A stretch of 35,159 bases of DNA from Dehalococcoidales bacterium (GTDB taxonomy: Bacteria; Chloroflexota; Dehalococcoidia; Dehalococcoidales; Fen-1064). Each line of letters starts with the position of its first letter. Position 1 is the first letter of the stretch. The position numbers and the translations under genes are program-made. The stretch lies in the NCBI GenBank assembly GCA_016783135.1, contig JADHXC010000020.1, positions 1-35,159 of the forward strand. The letters run 5' to 3'. The notes beneath the pieces were generated by a model that worked only from the letters and a program-made list of their open reading frames with translations, searched no databases and was not told where the DNA came from. Of the stretch, positions 8,076-16,418 are shown piece after piece.

Positions 8076-9240
8076 TTTCTCCTTGATGCAGGTGGCAGGC
8101 CACGAAGTGCCCTGGCACCTGCCGGCGCATTGTCGGGGCTTGTTCCTGGCACACCGGCATGGCGTGGGAACAACGCGGATGGAATCTGCATCCTGGTGGC
8201 ATGTTCATTGGGTCCGGGACGGCTCCACCGATAGCCTGGGGTTCCTGACCGGGCTTGGGGACCGCCGCCAGAAGGGCTATGGTATATGGGTGCAGGGGAT
8301 TGGCATACAGGTCTTCTACCGGCGATACCTCACACAGGCTACCCGCGTACATCACACCAACTCGGTCGCACAGCTCGGCAGCCACCGCCAGGTCGTGGGT
8401 GATATATAGCACCGATGACTTCCCCTCTTCCTTCAGCCGGCGGAGAAGCTCCAGGATTTGAGCCTGGATGGTTACGTCCAGTGAAGTTGTCGGCTCATCG
8501 GCAATCAGAAACCTGGGTGAGCATGCCAGAGCCATGGCAATCACGGCACGCTGTTTCATTCCACCGCTCAACTCATGCGGATACCGCTGGGTTATCCTGT
8601 ACGGGTCCGGTATTTCTACCTCCTTCAGAGCGTCGATTGCCATCTGATTAGCTTCATGACTCAAGCGTGTGAGTAGTCTCCTGACCAGAGGGATACGACG
8701 GATGACTCTCAGCAGAAGTGAGTTCGGGTTCTGGCTGGCCCTGCGAAAGATACTGCTCTCAAGCAGGCGAACGGGCTTAGCCGCGAGGTTGAACAGGCCT
8801 CGTCCCGTCTCCATCTGCTCGGTCACAGATGACAGAGCCTTCCGGGCAAGCTCTCGCTGCCGATGAAGTAGAATCACCTCCGATATCTGGTCACCTATCG
8901 TATAAACGGGATTCAGAGCGGAGCCGGGTTCCTGGAATACCATCGAAATCCTGCTACCGCGGAGCTCCCTCATCTCGTCCTCACTCAACTCCAGCAGGTT
9001 AATGGGCTCACTGTTCCCGTCTACATGGAGATAAATACTGCCGGACTCAATGCGCCCCGATGGCGGTATTAATCGCAGAATCGAGAGGGCGGTCAGTGTC
9101 TTGCCGGAACCGGTCTCACCCACCAGGCCGAAGGTCTCTTCCCGGTTGATGTCCAGGTTGACGTTGTCCAGCGCCTGTACCACGCCTTCATAGGTATAGA
9201 ACTTCACAGTGAGGTCTTTGATTGACAGCAGTTCGTCCAT
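8056..9240 (-). CDS. Peptide/nickel ABC transporter ATP-binding protein (DppD/OppD type)
   Basis: A 394-residue ATPase, the partner of the DppF-type subunit. Walker A is GETGSGKTL (41-49), the Q-loop is in VFQEPGSALNP, the signature is ELSGGMKQR (223-231) and Walker B is FLIADEP (244-250). The C-terminal solute-transporter domain has CRFHPRC. It is longer than the usual 320-340 residues because of an insertion of about 60 residues (roughly 133-197, rich in Arg and Leu) in the helical subdomain between the Q-loop and signature. It starts 2 bp after the permease stop and overlaps the next gene, so the operon is tightly coupled. Confidence 0.93.
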   Translation of the reverse strand: MDELLSIKDLTVKFYTYEGVVQALDNVNLDINREETFGLVGETGSGKTLTALSILRLIPPSGRIESGSIYLHVDGNSEPINLLELSEDEMRELRGSRISMVFQEPGSALNPVYTIGDQISEVILLHRQRELARKALSSVTEQMETGRGLFNLAAKPVRLLESSIFRRASQNPNSLLLRVIRRIPLVRRLLTRLSHEANQMAIDALKEVEIPDPYRITQRYPHELSGGMKQRAVIAMALACSPRFLIADEPTTSLDVTIQAQILELLRRLKEEGKSSVLYITHDLAVAAELCDRVGVMYAGSLCEVSPVEDLYANPLHPYTIALLAAVPKPGQEPQAIGGAVPDPMNMPPGCRFHPRCSHAMPVCQEQAPTMRRQVPGHFVACHLHQGENGGNSG

Positions 9241-9242
9241 GC

Positions 9243-10130
9243 CTACCTCTTCCCCAGCCTCGGGTCGAGGATGTCCCGGAATGCGTCACCCAGCAGGTTC
9301 CAACCGAGGACAAAGAAGAGAATGAACAGGCCGGGAATCACCACGGCATACCAGTATGCCATAGGGTTCCCAGGTGGCCCCACAATCCAGTTCCTGGCGT
9401 ACCCTATCATCTGCCCCCAGTCAGCGTATCCCTCGGGTGCACCCAGCCCCAGGAAGCTGAGCGCGGCTGCTGAAAGTACCACGGCACCGATATCCAGAGA
9501 AGCCATGACCAGAGTCGGGTAGATGGAGTTGGGCAGTATGTGCCGGACGATAATCCTGAAGTGAGAGCTGCCGACACCGCGGGCGGCTTCCACGTAGTCC
9601 TCCTCCCGTACCGCCAGGATGTCCCCCCTGATGAGACGTGTGTAGGAAGGCCAGGATACGGCAATGAGTGCGAGGGTAACGCTATTCAAGCTGGGGCCGA
9701 GTGCAACCGTAATCGCCATGGCCAGAATCAGGGCGGGAAAAGCCATGAATACGTCGGTTACCCGCATAATAACTTCATCAACGAGTCCACCAAAGTATCC
9801 GGCGACACTGCCCAGGAAGATACCTATAACGAGTACACTTCCAACAACTAGCACTCCCACGCGGAAAGCAGAGCGGGTACCCCAGATAACCCCGTAGAGG
9901 ATATCGTACTGTCCCTCGGTGGTACCGAAGGGGTGCTCGGAGCTGGGTGGTGTGGGCGTCGGAGAGAAACCGCTCCGTGGTATCTGGTAGGCGTCTCGGT
10001 GGCCCTCCGGCGGCGGCGCTATCACCGATGCCAGGGAGGCAGTCAAGATGAAGGCGAGGATGAGCGCGATGCCAATGATTGACAGAGGGTTCCGGCGCAA
10101 CTGGTAGAACATGAAGCCCAGTCGGTTCAT
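9243..10130 (-). CDS. Peptide/nickel ABC transporter permease (DppC type)
   Basis: A 295-residue inner-membrane permease. An N-terminal membrane segment (SIIGIALILAFILTAS) is followed by a periplasmic stretch and the core permease domain. The ATPase-contacting EAA loop reads EAARGVGSSHFRIIVRHILPN, matching the expected EAA...G.........I..H..P pattern. The ATG overlaps the stop of the DppB-type gene by 4 bp, and the DppD-type ATPase gene starts 2 bp after its own stop. It forms the heterodimeric channel with the DppB-type subunit. Confidence 0.93.
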   Translation of the reverse strand: MNRLGFMFYQLRRNPLSIIGIALILAFILTASLASVIAPPPEGHRDAYQIPRSGFSPTPTPPSSEHPFGTTEGQYDILYGVIWGTRSAFRVGVLVVGSVLVIGIFLGSVAGYFGGLVDEVIMRVTDVFMAFPALILAMAITVALGPSLNSVTLALIAVSWPSYTRLIRGDILAVREEDYVEAARGVGSSHFRIIVRHILPNSIYPTLVMASLDIGAVVLSAAALSFLGLGAPEGYADWGQMIGYARNWIVGPPGNPMAYWYAVVIPGLFILFFVLGWNLLGDAFRDILDPRLGKR

Positions 10131-11173
10131 GTCGTTTGCGCCCCCAGTCGTATCCTGGGGTCAATTCGGGCGTAGAGGAGGTCAACCACCAGGTTGGTGA
10201 GCACGAACAATATGCCGTTGAACAGGGCAAAGGCCAGGATGGCGGCGACGTCCAGATTGACCGCTGATTGCGCTGCCCACCAGCCGAGGCCCTTGAAGTT
10301 GAAGATGGTCTCGGTAATGACGACCCCGTTCACCAGGCCGGCAAAGATGTAGCCGGAAACGGTAAGCACCGGGATAAGAGCGTTCCGGCGGGCGTGCTTG
10401 TTGACCACGGTGTTCTCGTCCAGGCCTTTGGCTCTGGCGGTAAGGATATAGCCCTTGCTCAGCGCCTCCAGCATACTCGACCGCATCAGGCGCATGATGA
10501 ATGCCAGACTGACGATAGTCAGGGTTATCACCGGTAGCACCAGATGCCGCAAGCTATCTAGCAGAACCCGTCCGTTACCGTTCAGGATAGCGTCAATCAC
10601 GTTGATGTTGGTATAGCGGGTGAACTGGTCCGAATGCACAAGCAGGTTCATCTCCGTGCTCAGCCTTTCCGGGGGCAGCAGACCCGAGAAGAAACCGTAG
10701 AAAATCATAAGAAGTACCAGACCGAGCCAGAAAGTGGGTAGTGACCACCCGATGATTGCGCCGACGCGGGTGGCATGGTCGAATGCCCGGTCCTTGTGCG
10801 CGGCCGCCTTGCTCCCCAGGAATATACCGCCGAGGATTATCATCGGCGTGGCGAAGATGGCCAGCTCCAGCGTGGCCGGCAGGAACTTGAGGATGGCTTT
10901 ACCGACCGGTAGCGAGACTACTCTGGACCAGCCGAAGTTGCCATGGAAAATCTGGTTCATCCAGGTGCCGTACTGCACCCACACCGGGTCGTTGAGGCCG
11001 TATCTCTCGATGATTTCCGGGAGCTGGCTGTATTGCTGAGGGCTTCTGACGTAGAGCGTGGCCCTTTCAACTGGTGAGAAAAACTGCAGGACGGCAAAAA
11101 TGAGTAGTGTGACACCGAACAAAACCGGGATGAGCAGGAGCAGTCTGCGTACGATGTAAGCCCTCAGTTCCAC
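10127..11173 (-). CDS. Peptide/nickel ABC transporter permease (DppB type)
   Basis: A 348-residue permease with the typical N-terminus (YIVRRLLLLIPVLFGVTLLIF) of DppB/OppB proteins, about six membrane segments, and an EAA-like loop in LTARAKGLDENTVVNKHAR. The start is GTG 11171-11173, with GGAGG 7 nt upstream. It is separated from the binding-protein gene by about 117 nt containing a strong hairpin, and overlaps the DppC-type gene by 4 bp. It builds half of the transmembrane channel. Confidence 0.92.
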   Translation of the reverse strand: MELRAYIVRRLLLLIPVLFGVTLLIFAVLQFFSPVERATLYVRSPQQYSQLPEIIERYGLNDPVWVQYGTWMNQIFHGNFGWSRVVSLPVGKAILKFLPATLELAIFATPMIILGGIFLGSKAAAHKDRAFDHATRVGAIIGWSLPTFWLGLVLLMIFYGFFSGLLPPERLSTEMNLLVHSDQFTRYTNINVIDAILNGNGRVLLDSLRHLVLPVITLTIVSLAFIMRLMRSSMLEALSKGYILTARAKGLDENTVVNKHARRNALIPVLTVSGYIFAGLVNGVVITETIFNFKGLGWWAAQSAVNLDVAAILAFALFNGILFVLTNLVVDLLYARIDPRIRLGAQTT

Positions 11174-11190
11174 ACTCTATCCTCCCATGT

Positions 11191-11231
11191 AAAGGCGAGA
11201 AAGGACCCCCTTAAGGCCCTTCCTCGCCTTT
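11191..11231 (-). promoter_or_regulatory. Intercistronic hairpin between binding protein and permease genes
   Basis: AAAGGCGAGAAAGG (11191-11204) pairs with CCTTCCTCGCCTTT (11218-11231) at 13 of 14 positions around a 13-nt loop. No T-run follows on the minus strand. The position, right after the solute-binding protein gene, fits a structure that stabilises the upstream message or lowers read-through, so that binding protein exceeds permease. This role is inferred from other ABC operons. Confidence 0.6.
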
Positions 11232-11290
11232 CTTGTATCTTTCTCTGGTCGCAGCCAGAGGGGATAAGCCCCAGAACATTATTGTGTGGT

Positions 11291-13090
11291 CTAGTATTCT
11301 TTGCTCAATGTGTACAGGTTGCCGAAAGGCCCTGGCAGGACCGGGTTGTAGTAGAAGCCCTTGACCCAGCTGCGGAAATAGCGCCTGCCGAGTGCCTGTG
11401 CCACGATGAAGCTGGGTGCATCGTCGAAGTAGAGCTGGTCCAGCTCGCGGTATGTGGCCTCTCTGGCAGCAGAGGTAGTCCCCGAGATTCCCTCGGCGAT
11501 GAGAGCGTCAACCTCGGCATTTGCGTAGTTCTGCCAGCCGGAGAAGGTGCCAGCACTGCTCTGGAACGGGAAGACGAAGTTGTGCGCATCCGGGTAGTCA
11601 GCCAGCCAGCCTATCTGGAACATCGGCAGGAGCCCGCCATACATACCGCGGAGGAGAGTCGGCCACTGCATCACCTGGATGAGTACAGTGAACTTCTCGT
11701 TGATGTTAAACAGGTTCTCCTGGAGAATTTCGCAGCCAATCTTCCGCGTAACGTTGCCGGCATTATAAGCGATAGTGAAGGTGAAGCCCGTCTCCCAGAC
11801 CTCACCGCCCCATGCCTTCTTGAAGTGCTCTTCTGCCTTGGCCAGATCCCAGCTGGGTTTGGGCGCGTTGGCATCATAGTATGAAAGTCCTTCGACAATC
11901 GGCGAGCCGACCTGCTGGGCCTCGTTCTTCAGGGCGTCCGTGAGGAAGACGTCATAGTTGAACGCGTAGGTCATACCCTTCCTGACATCGAGGTCAGAGA
12001 AGAAGTCGCTGGGTATGCCGGCACCATCAAGCTTACCACTACCGGTGAACGTGCTCTCCTCGCTGATGTCGAACTGGAAGAAGATAGCGTCGTTGGACAG
12101 GGAAGGGAGGTCCTTCCAGATTGTCAGACCTTCGACGTCTTCAAGCTCGTCAATGTGGGCCCTGGGGACATCGACCTGGTCGGCATCACCGGCCTCGAGC
12201 ATCAAACGCCTGGTGGTCCATTCCTCGACAACCTTGATGACGACGCGTTCCAGCTTGGCCTTGGTGCGCCAGTAGCTGTCGTTCCTGACGAGGACGGTCT
12301 CGACACCCTCATCCCATCTCTCCAGCTTGAAAGGACCGGTGCCATTCATGATTTTCTGAAGTGGTGAGCCACCGGAAGGCGGGTCGTTGAGTGCCTCGTA
12401 GGAGGCCTGAGTGCCGTCCCAATCGCCGTTCTCGATGCACCACTCCTTGTCGAGAACGCTGCCCCAGGAGTTGGAGAGTATCTGAAGGAACGGCTCATAG
12501 GGAGCCACCAGATTGAACTGTACCCAGTCGCCGTCAACCTCGACCTTGCTCTTTAGCTCGTCGAGGGGAATCAGACCGTCGTCGGTCCGTGAGCTGTGGG
12601 TGTCCGTACCGAAGAGCGGTTCGAAAATCATCCACTGGGGGCCGGCACCGTAGTCCTGTACCATGCCGCGCTCGAAGGAGTATTCCACGTCTTCGGGGGT
12701 CAGGGTATTACCATTGTGGAACTTGACCCCACTCCGAATCTTGAAGCGGTAGGTCTTGCCATCGTCGGACATAGTCCACTCGGTAGCCAGTATGGGGTCG
12801 AACTCAGTGGTGCTCTCACCCTTCCAGAATAGCAGCGTCTCGTAGACAGACTGGATAATCTCGCCGCTGGCGGTGTCGTAGGCGTAGGCCGGGTCCATAG
12901 TGTCAGGCGGTCCAATGGTAGCGTAGATGAAGGTGCCCGGGTTCTTGATTTCTGGTTGCGCCGGTTCCTCCTTCTCCACTTCTTTGACTTCGCCAGCCTC
13001 TTCTGCCTGACAGGCGGGTAGCAGCATAGCGGCGATTACACATGCTGCTACCAGGGTAAAGATGAACTTCCTTTTCCCTTTTGGTATCAT
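11291..13090 (-). CDS. Peptide ABC transporter substrate-binding lipoprotein (SBP family 5)
   Basis: A 599-residue extracytoplasmic binding protein. The N-terminus is a lipoprotein signal: positive residues, a hydrophobic stretch (FTLVAACVIAAMLL) and the lipobox LPAC with Cys27. An acidic linker follows (EEAGEVKEVEKEEPAQPE). The mature domain has family 5 features: DTMDPAYAYD, VYETLL, the YRFKIRSGVKFHNG motif and TPEDVEYSFERG. It is longer than typical peptide-binding proteins (about 530). ATG 13090 has a strong GGAGGG ribosome site. It is first in the transporter operon and likely the most expressed. The ligand may be peptides, nickel chelates or other solutes; the sequence does not decide. 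Confidence 0.93.
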   Translation of the reverse strand: MIPKGKRKFIFTLVAACVIAAMLLPACQAEEAGEVKEVEKEEPAQPEIKNPGTFIYATIGPPDTMDPAYAYDTASGEIIQSVYETLLFWKGESTTEFDPILATEWTMSDDGKTYRFKIRSGVKFHNGNTLTPEDVEYSFERGMVQDYGAGPQWMIFEPLFGTDTHSSRTDDGLIPLDELKSKVEVDGDWVQFNLVAPYEPFLQILSNSWGSVLDKEWCIENGDWDGTQASYEALNDPPSGGSPLQKIMNGTGPFKLERWDEGVETVLVRNDSYWRTKAKLERVVIKVVEEWTTRRLMLEAGDADQVDVPRAHIDELEDVEGLTIWKDLPSLSNDAIFFQFDISEESTFTGSGKLDGAGIPSDFFSDLDVRKGMTYAFNYDVFLTDALKNEAQQVGSPIVEGLSYYDANAPKPSWDLAKAEEHFKKAWGGEVWETGFTFTIAYNAGNVTRKIGCEILQENLFNINEKFTVLIQVMQWPTLLRGMYGGLLPMFQIGWLADYPDAHNFVFPFQSSAGTFSGWQNYANAEVDALIAEGISGTTSAAREATYRELDQLYFDDAPSFIVAQALGRRYFRSWVKGFYYNPVLPGPFGNLYTLSKEY

Positions 13091-13109
13091 GCTTCCCTCC
13101 TTTTTTTTC

Positions 13110-13133
13110 GGCTCGGCAAACTGTTGCCAAGCC
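13110..13133 (-). promoter_or_regulatory. 5' leader hairpin upstream of the binding-protein gene
   Basis: On the minus strand GGCTTGGCAA pairs with TTGCCGAGCC (10 bp including one U-G pair) around a 4-nt loop. It lies in the leader between promoter and ribosome site and is followed by eight A residues and GGAGGG. It may stabilise the transcript or influence ribosome access. Confidence 0.45.
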
Positions 13134-13164
13134 TATGCCAAGTATCCCGTTGAACTAATCTTAT

Positions 13165-13193
13165 AATATACACTGTTGAAGCAAGCTCGTCAA
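13165..13193 (-). promoter_or_regulatory. Sigma-70-type promoter of the peptide transporter operon
   Basis: On the minus strand TTGACG (13193-13188), a 17-nt spacer and TATATT (13170-13165) match the consensus at 5 of 6 positions each. The leader to the ATG at 13090 would be about 70 nt. Confidence 0.7.
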
Positions 13194-13362
13194 TAGGCGT
13201 AGCAGCGTAGTTTGTAATTGGTCACAAGTATGTTTCTGGATTAACTTAGCATAGACCCCTTTCGTGCCCTATCCACCAAGAGACCTATTTCATGCACACC
13301 TGTTTCATTTCAGGTATAGGCAATATGTGCAGACAGAAGGGTCGTCAGCAAGCTGCGGATGC

Positions 13363-15333
13363 CTAGAAATGAAAACCCAGCAGGTTGAAGTACCAGAGTT
13401 GCCAGACGAAGGCTACCCCCGCCAGGGCAACGAGTGTGTAGTGCAGACGCGAGGCCAAACGCCAGTAGCGTCTGCGCCACGATAGGAGAGCAAGGGAGAC
13501 CACTCCGACCATCAGAACAGGGGATGCCAGGGCGGCTGTGAGTCCGGCGTATGCGAGTTTGGGCACGCCGTATACGATTTCCTCCGACCTGCCCAATTGA
13601 ATGAACAGAATAATAACCAGCGTGGTATTCAATGTACTGACCCCCACAGCCATCCAGCGGGCTAATTGGGGCAGCACGGGATGTGATGCGCTCACCTTGC
13701 CCCTGCGCCGGTTCAGAAACACTCGGGCAGGGTGCCGTAGCACGGACAGGAAAGCCAACATGCACACTCCAAGTAGAATGCAATGAAACGTGGGGGTTTC
13801 ATACCACGAGAGTTTGATGAAGGCTATCTGGGGAGCGTCACCGTCGAACATGTGGGTGATGCGGCCCCGGTTGTCTTCGCGGAAAACCAGGACCTTCCAG
13901 TCGTAAACGTTGCTGAAGACCAATGGTTCCACTTCGATGCGCCGTCTGGGTCCGGAACCACCTTGCCTGAGCAGCAATACGCCGTCACGGCTGGCGCTTA
14001 CGGTAACCAGGTTGAAGAGCTCGCCCACGCGCTCGATTGTGGTGTATCGGCGGTTTGTAGGTCGATAAGTGCCAACGTACTTACCGGCACGCTCCTGGAA
14101 ATCGGCTGGTGGTTCCAGGGTGGGAGAGTCAGGTATAGGATAGTAGCGATTCAGGAACGTCTGCAGCAACTCTTCCAGCGCCGCTCCCTTACCCCCGCAA
14201 TTGTAGCAAACGAACAGGCCTGCACCGTGTTCAGGCAGGAGCACTACGAGTGTAGAGAAGTACCTGGTGCCACCCGTGTGCACGAGGAGACGCTGCGTGT
14301 TCAGGTTCCTTTCAATGAAGCCGTATCCCATTCCACTGAGTCGATAATCGTGGGTGAAGTGCTGCTGTTGCATGTCTCGTGCAGTACGTTCTTGCAGGAT
14401 ACGATTGCCGTTGTAAAACCCTCCCTGGAGGTGTGCAATCATGAATCTTGTCATGTCCCCGGCTGTTGTGCTCATACCGCCGGCAGGTGTCAACTGGAAA
14501 TATTGGAACTGACCAGCCCTTTGAGTATGATTCGTAGAGATGTATCCCGGGGCTCCGTCGGAGGTAAGGTCAGACGGCAATGGTTGCCGAAAGGTGCTGT
14601 GGGACATGTCCAGGGGCGTCAGTATGTTCTCCTCGATGTACTGGTAATATGGCACACCGGAAACCTGTTCCACGATGTATCCGGCCAGTGCAGCTCCATG
14701 ATTGGAGTAGGCTGTTAGTTCACCGGGAGGCCGCACCCGGTCAGGCATGTCATTGGCCAGGACTTCACCCAGCGGCAGTAAATCTTCGGCACTGCGTGCT
14801 TCGGTGTCAAGAAACCGGCTCGCCAGCCCGGACGTGTGCATAAGCAGATGCGAAAGCGTGATGGGTTCGGCGTAGGTGTCCGGGATACGGAAGTCCTCCA
14901 GGTACATGTTGATGTCGGTATTCAGGTCCAGCTGACCTCTTTCTACGAGTTGCATCACAGCGGTCCACGTGAATAGCTTTGAGACCGAACCCACTCGAAA
15001 AAGCGTCTCATCAGCACTGACCGGTGTTTGCTTCTCGATATCGGAGTAACCATAGCCTTTGGCGAAGATTGCCCCACCGTCTTTGACTACTGCCACCGTT
15101 GCCCCGGGAATGTGATGCTCATCCAGTTGTCCTTGCACAAACTCGTCCATGAAGGCTGCTAGCTCGTCAGGGTCGGTAAGGCCTGGCTTATCGTGGGGTA
15201 CGGAGTACTCTGGCTGTTCCGTACTGGCATCCACAGCTTCCGGGAACGGGAGTTGCCCGGCAACTATGACAGCCGTACCTGCCATAAAGGCGGAAATCAC
15301 TATCATCTGAAAGGTACGTACTCGACCTTTCAT
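13363..15333 (-). CDS. Membrane-anchored serine hydrolase (beta-lactamase class C / PBP4* family) with C-terminal TM domain
   Basis: A 656-residue protein. An N-terminal hydrophobic segment (MIVISAFMAGTAVIVAGQL) should export or anchor it. The hydrolase domain has the nucleophile motif SVSK (Ser116, Lys119), the YSN triad (209-211) and HTGG (352-355) in place of KTG. After a soluble region, about four hydrophobic segments fill the last 140 residues, a layout seen in some Dehalococcoidia and Bacillus serine hydrolases. Family members act on D-amino-acid peptides, peptidoglycan or esters, on the outer face. ATG 15333 is preferred over 15354 because AGAGG lies 8 nt before it. It forms its own transcription unit. 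Confidence 0.88.
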   Translation of the reverse strand: MKGRVRTFQMIVISAFMAGTAVIVAGQLPFPEAVDASTEQPEYSVPHDKPGLTDPDELAAFMDEFVQGQLDEHHIPGATVAVVKDGGAIFAKGYGYSDIEKQTPVSADETLFRVGSVSKLFTWTAVMQLVERGQLDLNTDINMYLEDFRIPDTYAEPITLSHLLMHTSGLASRFLDTEARSAEDLLPLGEVLANDMPDRVRPPGELTAYSNHGAALAGYIVEQVSGVPYYQYIEENILTPLDMSHSTFRQPLPSDLTSDGAPGYISTNHTQRAGQFQYFQLTPAGGMSTTAGDMTRFMIAHLQGGFYNGNRILQERTARDMQQQHFTHDYRLSGMGYGFIERNLNTQRLLVHTGGTRYFSTLVVLLPEHGAGLFVCYNCGGKGAALEELLQTFLNRYYPIPDSPTLEPPADFQERAGKYVGTYRPTNRRYTTIERVGELFNLVTVSASRDGVLLLRQGGSGPRRRIEVEPLVFSNVYDWKVLVFREDNRGRITHMFDGDAPQIAFIKLSWYETPTFHCILLGVCMLAFLSVLRHPARVFLNRRRGKVSASHPVLPQLARWMAVGVSTLNTTLVIILFIQLGRSEEIVYGVPKLAYAGLTAALASPVLMVGVVSLALLSWRRRYWRLASRLHYTLVALAGVAFVWQLWYFNLLGFHF

Positions 15334-15448
15334 GGATATACCTCTTCCTGGCATTCGCGTGGACCGTTCGATGCGGCTGTTTCAGCTAGTCACAGCACTA
15401 AATGGTACATCGGGCCGCATTCATTGTCAAAGCCCTATCCGGCCCCGA

Positions 15449-15580
15449 GGGCCCTTCAGCCAAGATGTCTCACCGGTGGCTGAGAGACGCTACCTGCTCG
15501 AGGCGAAGGTGCTCGAAGTGGGAGAAGGCAACAGCCAGTTGCACAGGGAAATCATCGCTGACTGGGCATTCGGGATACGA
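15449..15580 (+). pseudogene. Remnant of an acyl-CoA dehydrogenase C-terminus
   Basis: The conceptual translation GPFSQDVSPVAERRY followed by LLEAKVLEVGEGNSQLHREI resembles the end of acyl-CoA dehydrogenases, where (R)DAKV(L)EI(G)EGTSQI(H)R is the typical motif. Nothing upstream in the frame looks like the rest of the enzyme, and the serine hydrolase start is only 116 nt away. It is therefore a 3' fragment left after rearrangement. The reading is from a recalled motif and could be chance. Confidence 0.4.
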
Positions 15581-15602
15581 GACTACCAGCAGCTGGTTGA
15601 AC

Positions 15603-15648
15603 AAGGGGTGTCCAGAGGGGGCGCCCCTCAGAAGGGGTGGAGCCCCTT
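15603..15648. repeat. Tandem GC-rich hairpins (dispersed-repeat-like)
   Basis: GAGGGG-GCG-CCCCTC (15615-15629) and AAGGGG (15632-15637) with CCCCTT (15643-15648) form two adjacent hairpins, preceded by another AAGGGG (15603-15608). They resemble palindromic intergenic repeats rather than a terminator, since no T-run follows. The remaining bases to 15769 show no gene. Confidence 0.45.
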
Positions 15649-15769
15649 ATAAGCATAACGTTAGACACACATAGTCTTATTGCTTGGATGCAACCTCACA
15701 CTGGGGGTTAGTCCACGGACAGACCTTAATCTATAGCTATATACCTCTATGATATGAGCGCTGCGGAAA

Positions 15770-16063
15770 TTAGTGAGGAGCGGTTGAGGTTTGACATTTT
15801 GGGTTGAGACATTCAAAGGCGTCATCCACTGAGTTGTAGAACAGAGAATGCTTGTGGCAGTTTGGGCAATCAGAGAGCTTTGGTATTTTACTTCTTCGTT
15901 CTTTTTCCTGCTTTTCTGCTAGCATCTTGGCTAGCCTGAAAGGGTCAATTTTACCTAACTCAACTCTAGCTCTAGCTCTAGGACCCTCGTAGTTTGAGCA
16001 GTGTTTGCAAATAGCAGCTGTGTCTCTATCTCTGTAATATACACACCAAGAACCGCAACTCAT
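15770..16063 (-). CDS. Small zinc-ribbon protein of unknown function
   Basis: A 97-residue protein with paired cysteine motifs. The N-terminal part has CGSWCVYY and CKHC; the C-terminal part has CPNCHKHSLFYN and CLNPKC, a likely zinc ribbon. A charged linker (LAEKQEKERRSK) joins them. The start is ATG 16063, with AAGGAGGAG just upstream on the minus strand. An in-frame extension to 16240 runs through a tRNA fragment and is not coding. I do not recognise a function; nucleic-acid binding is a guess from the fold. It lies in a scrambled region beside a half tRNA, consistent with arrival on a mobile element. Confidence 0.65.
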   Translation of the reverse strand: MSCGSWCVYYRDRDTAAICKHCSNYEGPRARARVELGKIDPFRLAKMLAEKQEKERRSKIPKLSDCPNCHKHSLFYNSVDDAFECLNPKCQTSTAPH

Positions 16064-16148
16064 AGTATCTCCTCCTTTTCCTTTGCTACAGTCGGAGCAC
16101 TGTACCAGACGATATGGGACATGATGGAACGGTACGGCAGGCTCGAGA

Positions 16149-16185
16149 TTACGAAACCGCTGCTCTACCACTGAGCTACGCTGGC
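16149..16185 (-). pseudogene. 5' half of tRNA-Thr (anticodon CGT), truncated in the anticodon loop
   Basis: On the minus strand GCCAGCG (acceptor), TA, a GCTC/GAGC D arm, the anticodon-stem strand GCGGT and the loop TTCGTAA follow each other exactly as tRNA positions 1-38 of a threonine tRNA. Sequence then changes to TCTCGAGCC; no ACCGC strand, T arm or acceptor 3' strand follows in the neighbourhood. The break at the anticodon loop suggests an integration or excision scar. Confidence 0.7.
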
Positions 16186-16275
16186 CCGGCACCATTATAG
16201 CAAAATCCATCCACTGGTGAATACGCCTCCCTGAACTCACACACTTTTACTGGCACTACCGCCATCCGTCCATCC

Positions 16276-16304
16276 CTGAACCGAGCCTGCCGGTATGCTA
16301 TAAT
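16276..16304 (+). promoter_or_regulatory. Extended -10 promoter of the J-domain gene
   Basis: TGCTATAAT (16296-16304) is an extended -10 with a perfect hexamer. The -35 position 17 nt upstream (CTGAAC) is weak. A start near 16311 would give a leader of roughly 108 nt. Confidence 0.5.
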
Positions 16305-16418
16305 AGTAGTACAGGGTAATTCCCGCAGACGGCAGCCAGAAGTCGTAGACCCCGTTCACCGTACAACGACCACCCGTACCTGCGGGCATAATTTCACAAC
16401 CGACAGGGGCTAATAGAA

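Noticed and set aside
13783-14718. A 311-codon open frame antisense to the serine hydrolase.
   Set aside because: The hydrolase motifs are all in the opposite frame; this one shows no family feature.
16064-16185. Group I intron in tRNA-Thr.
   Set aside because: The 3' half of the tRNA is not found downstream, and the zinc-ribbon gene with its ribosome site starts only about 85 nt later.
16064-16240. N-terminal extension of the zinc-ribbon gene.
   Set aside because: The extension translates the tRNA-Thr fragment; ATG 16063 with AAGGAGGAG is the natural start.
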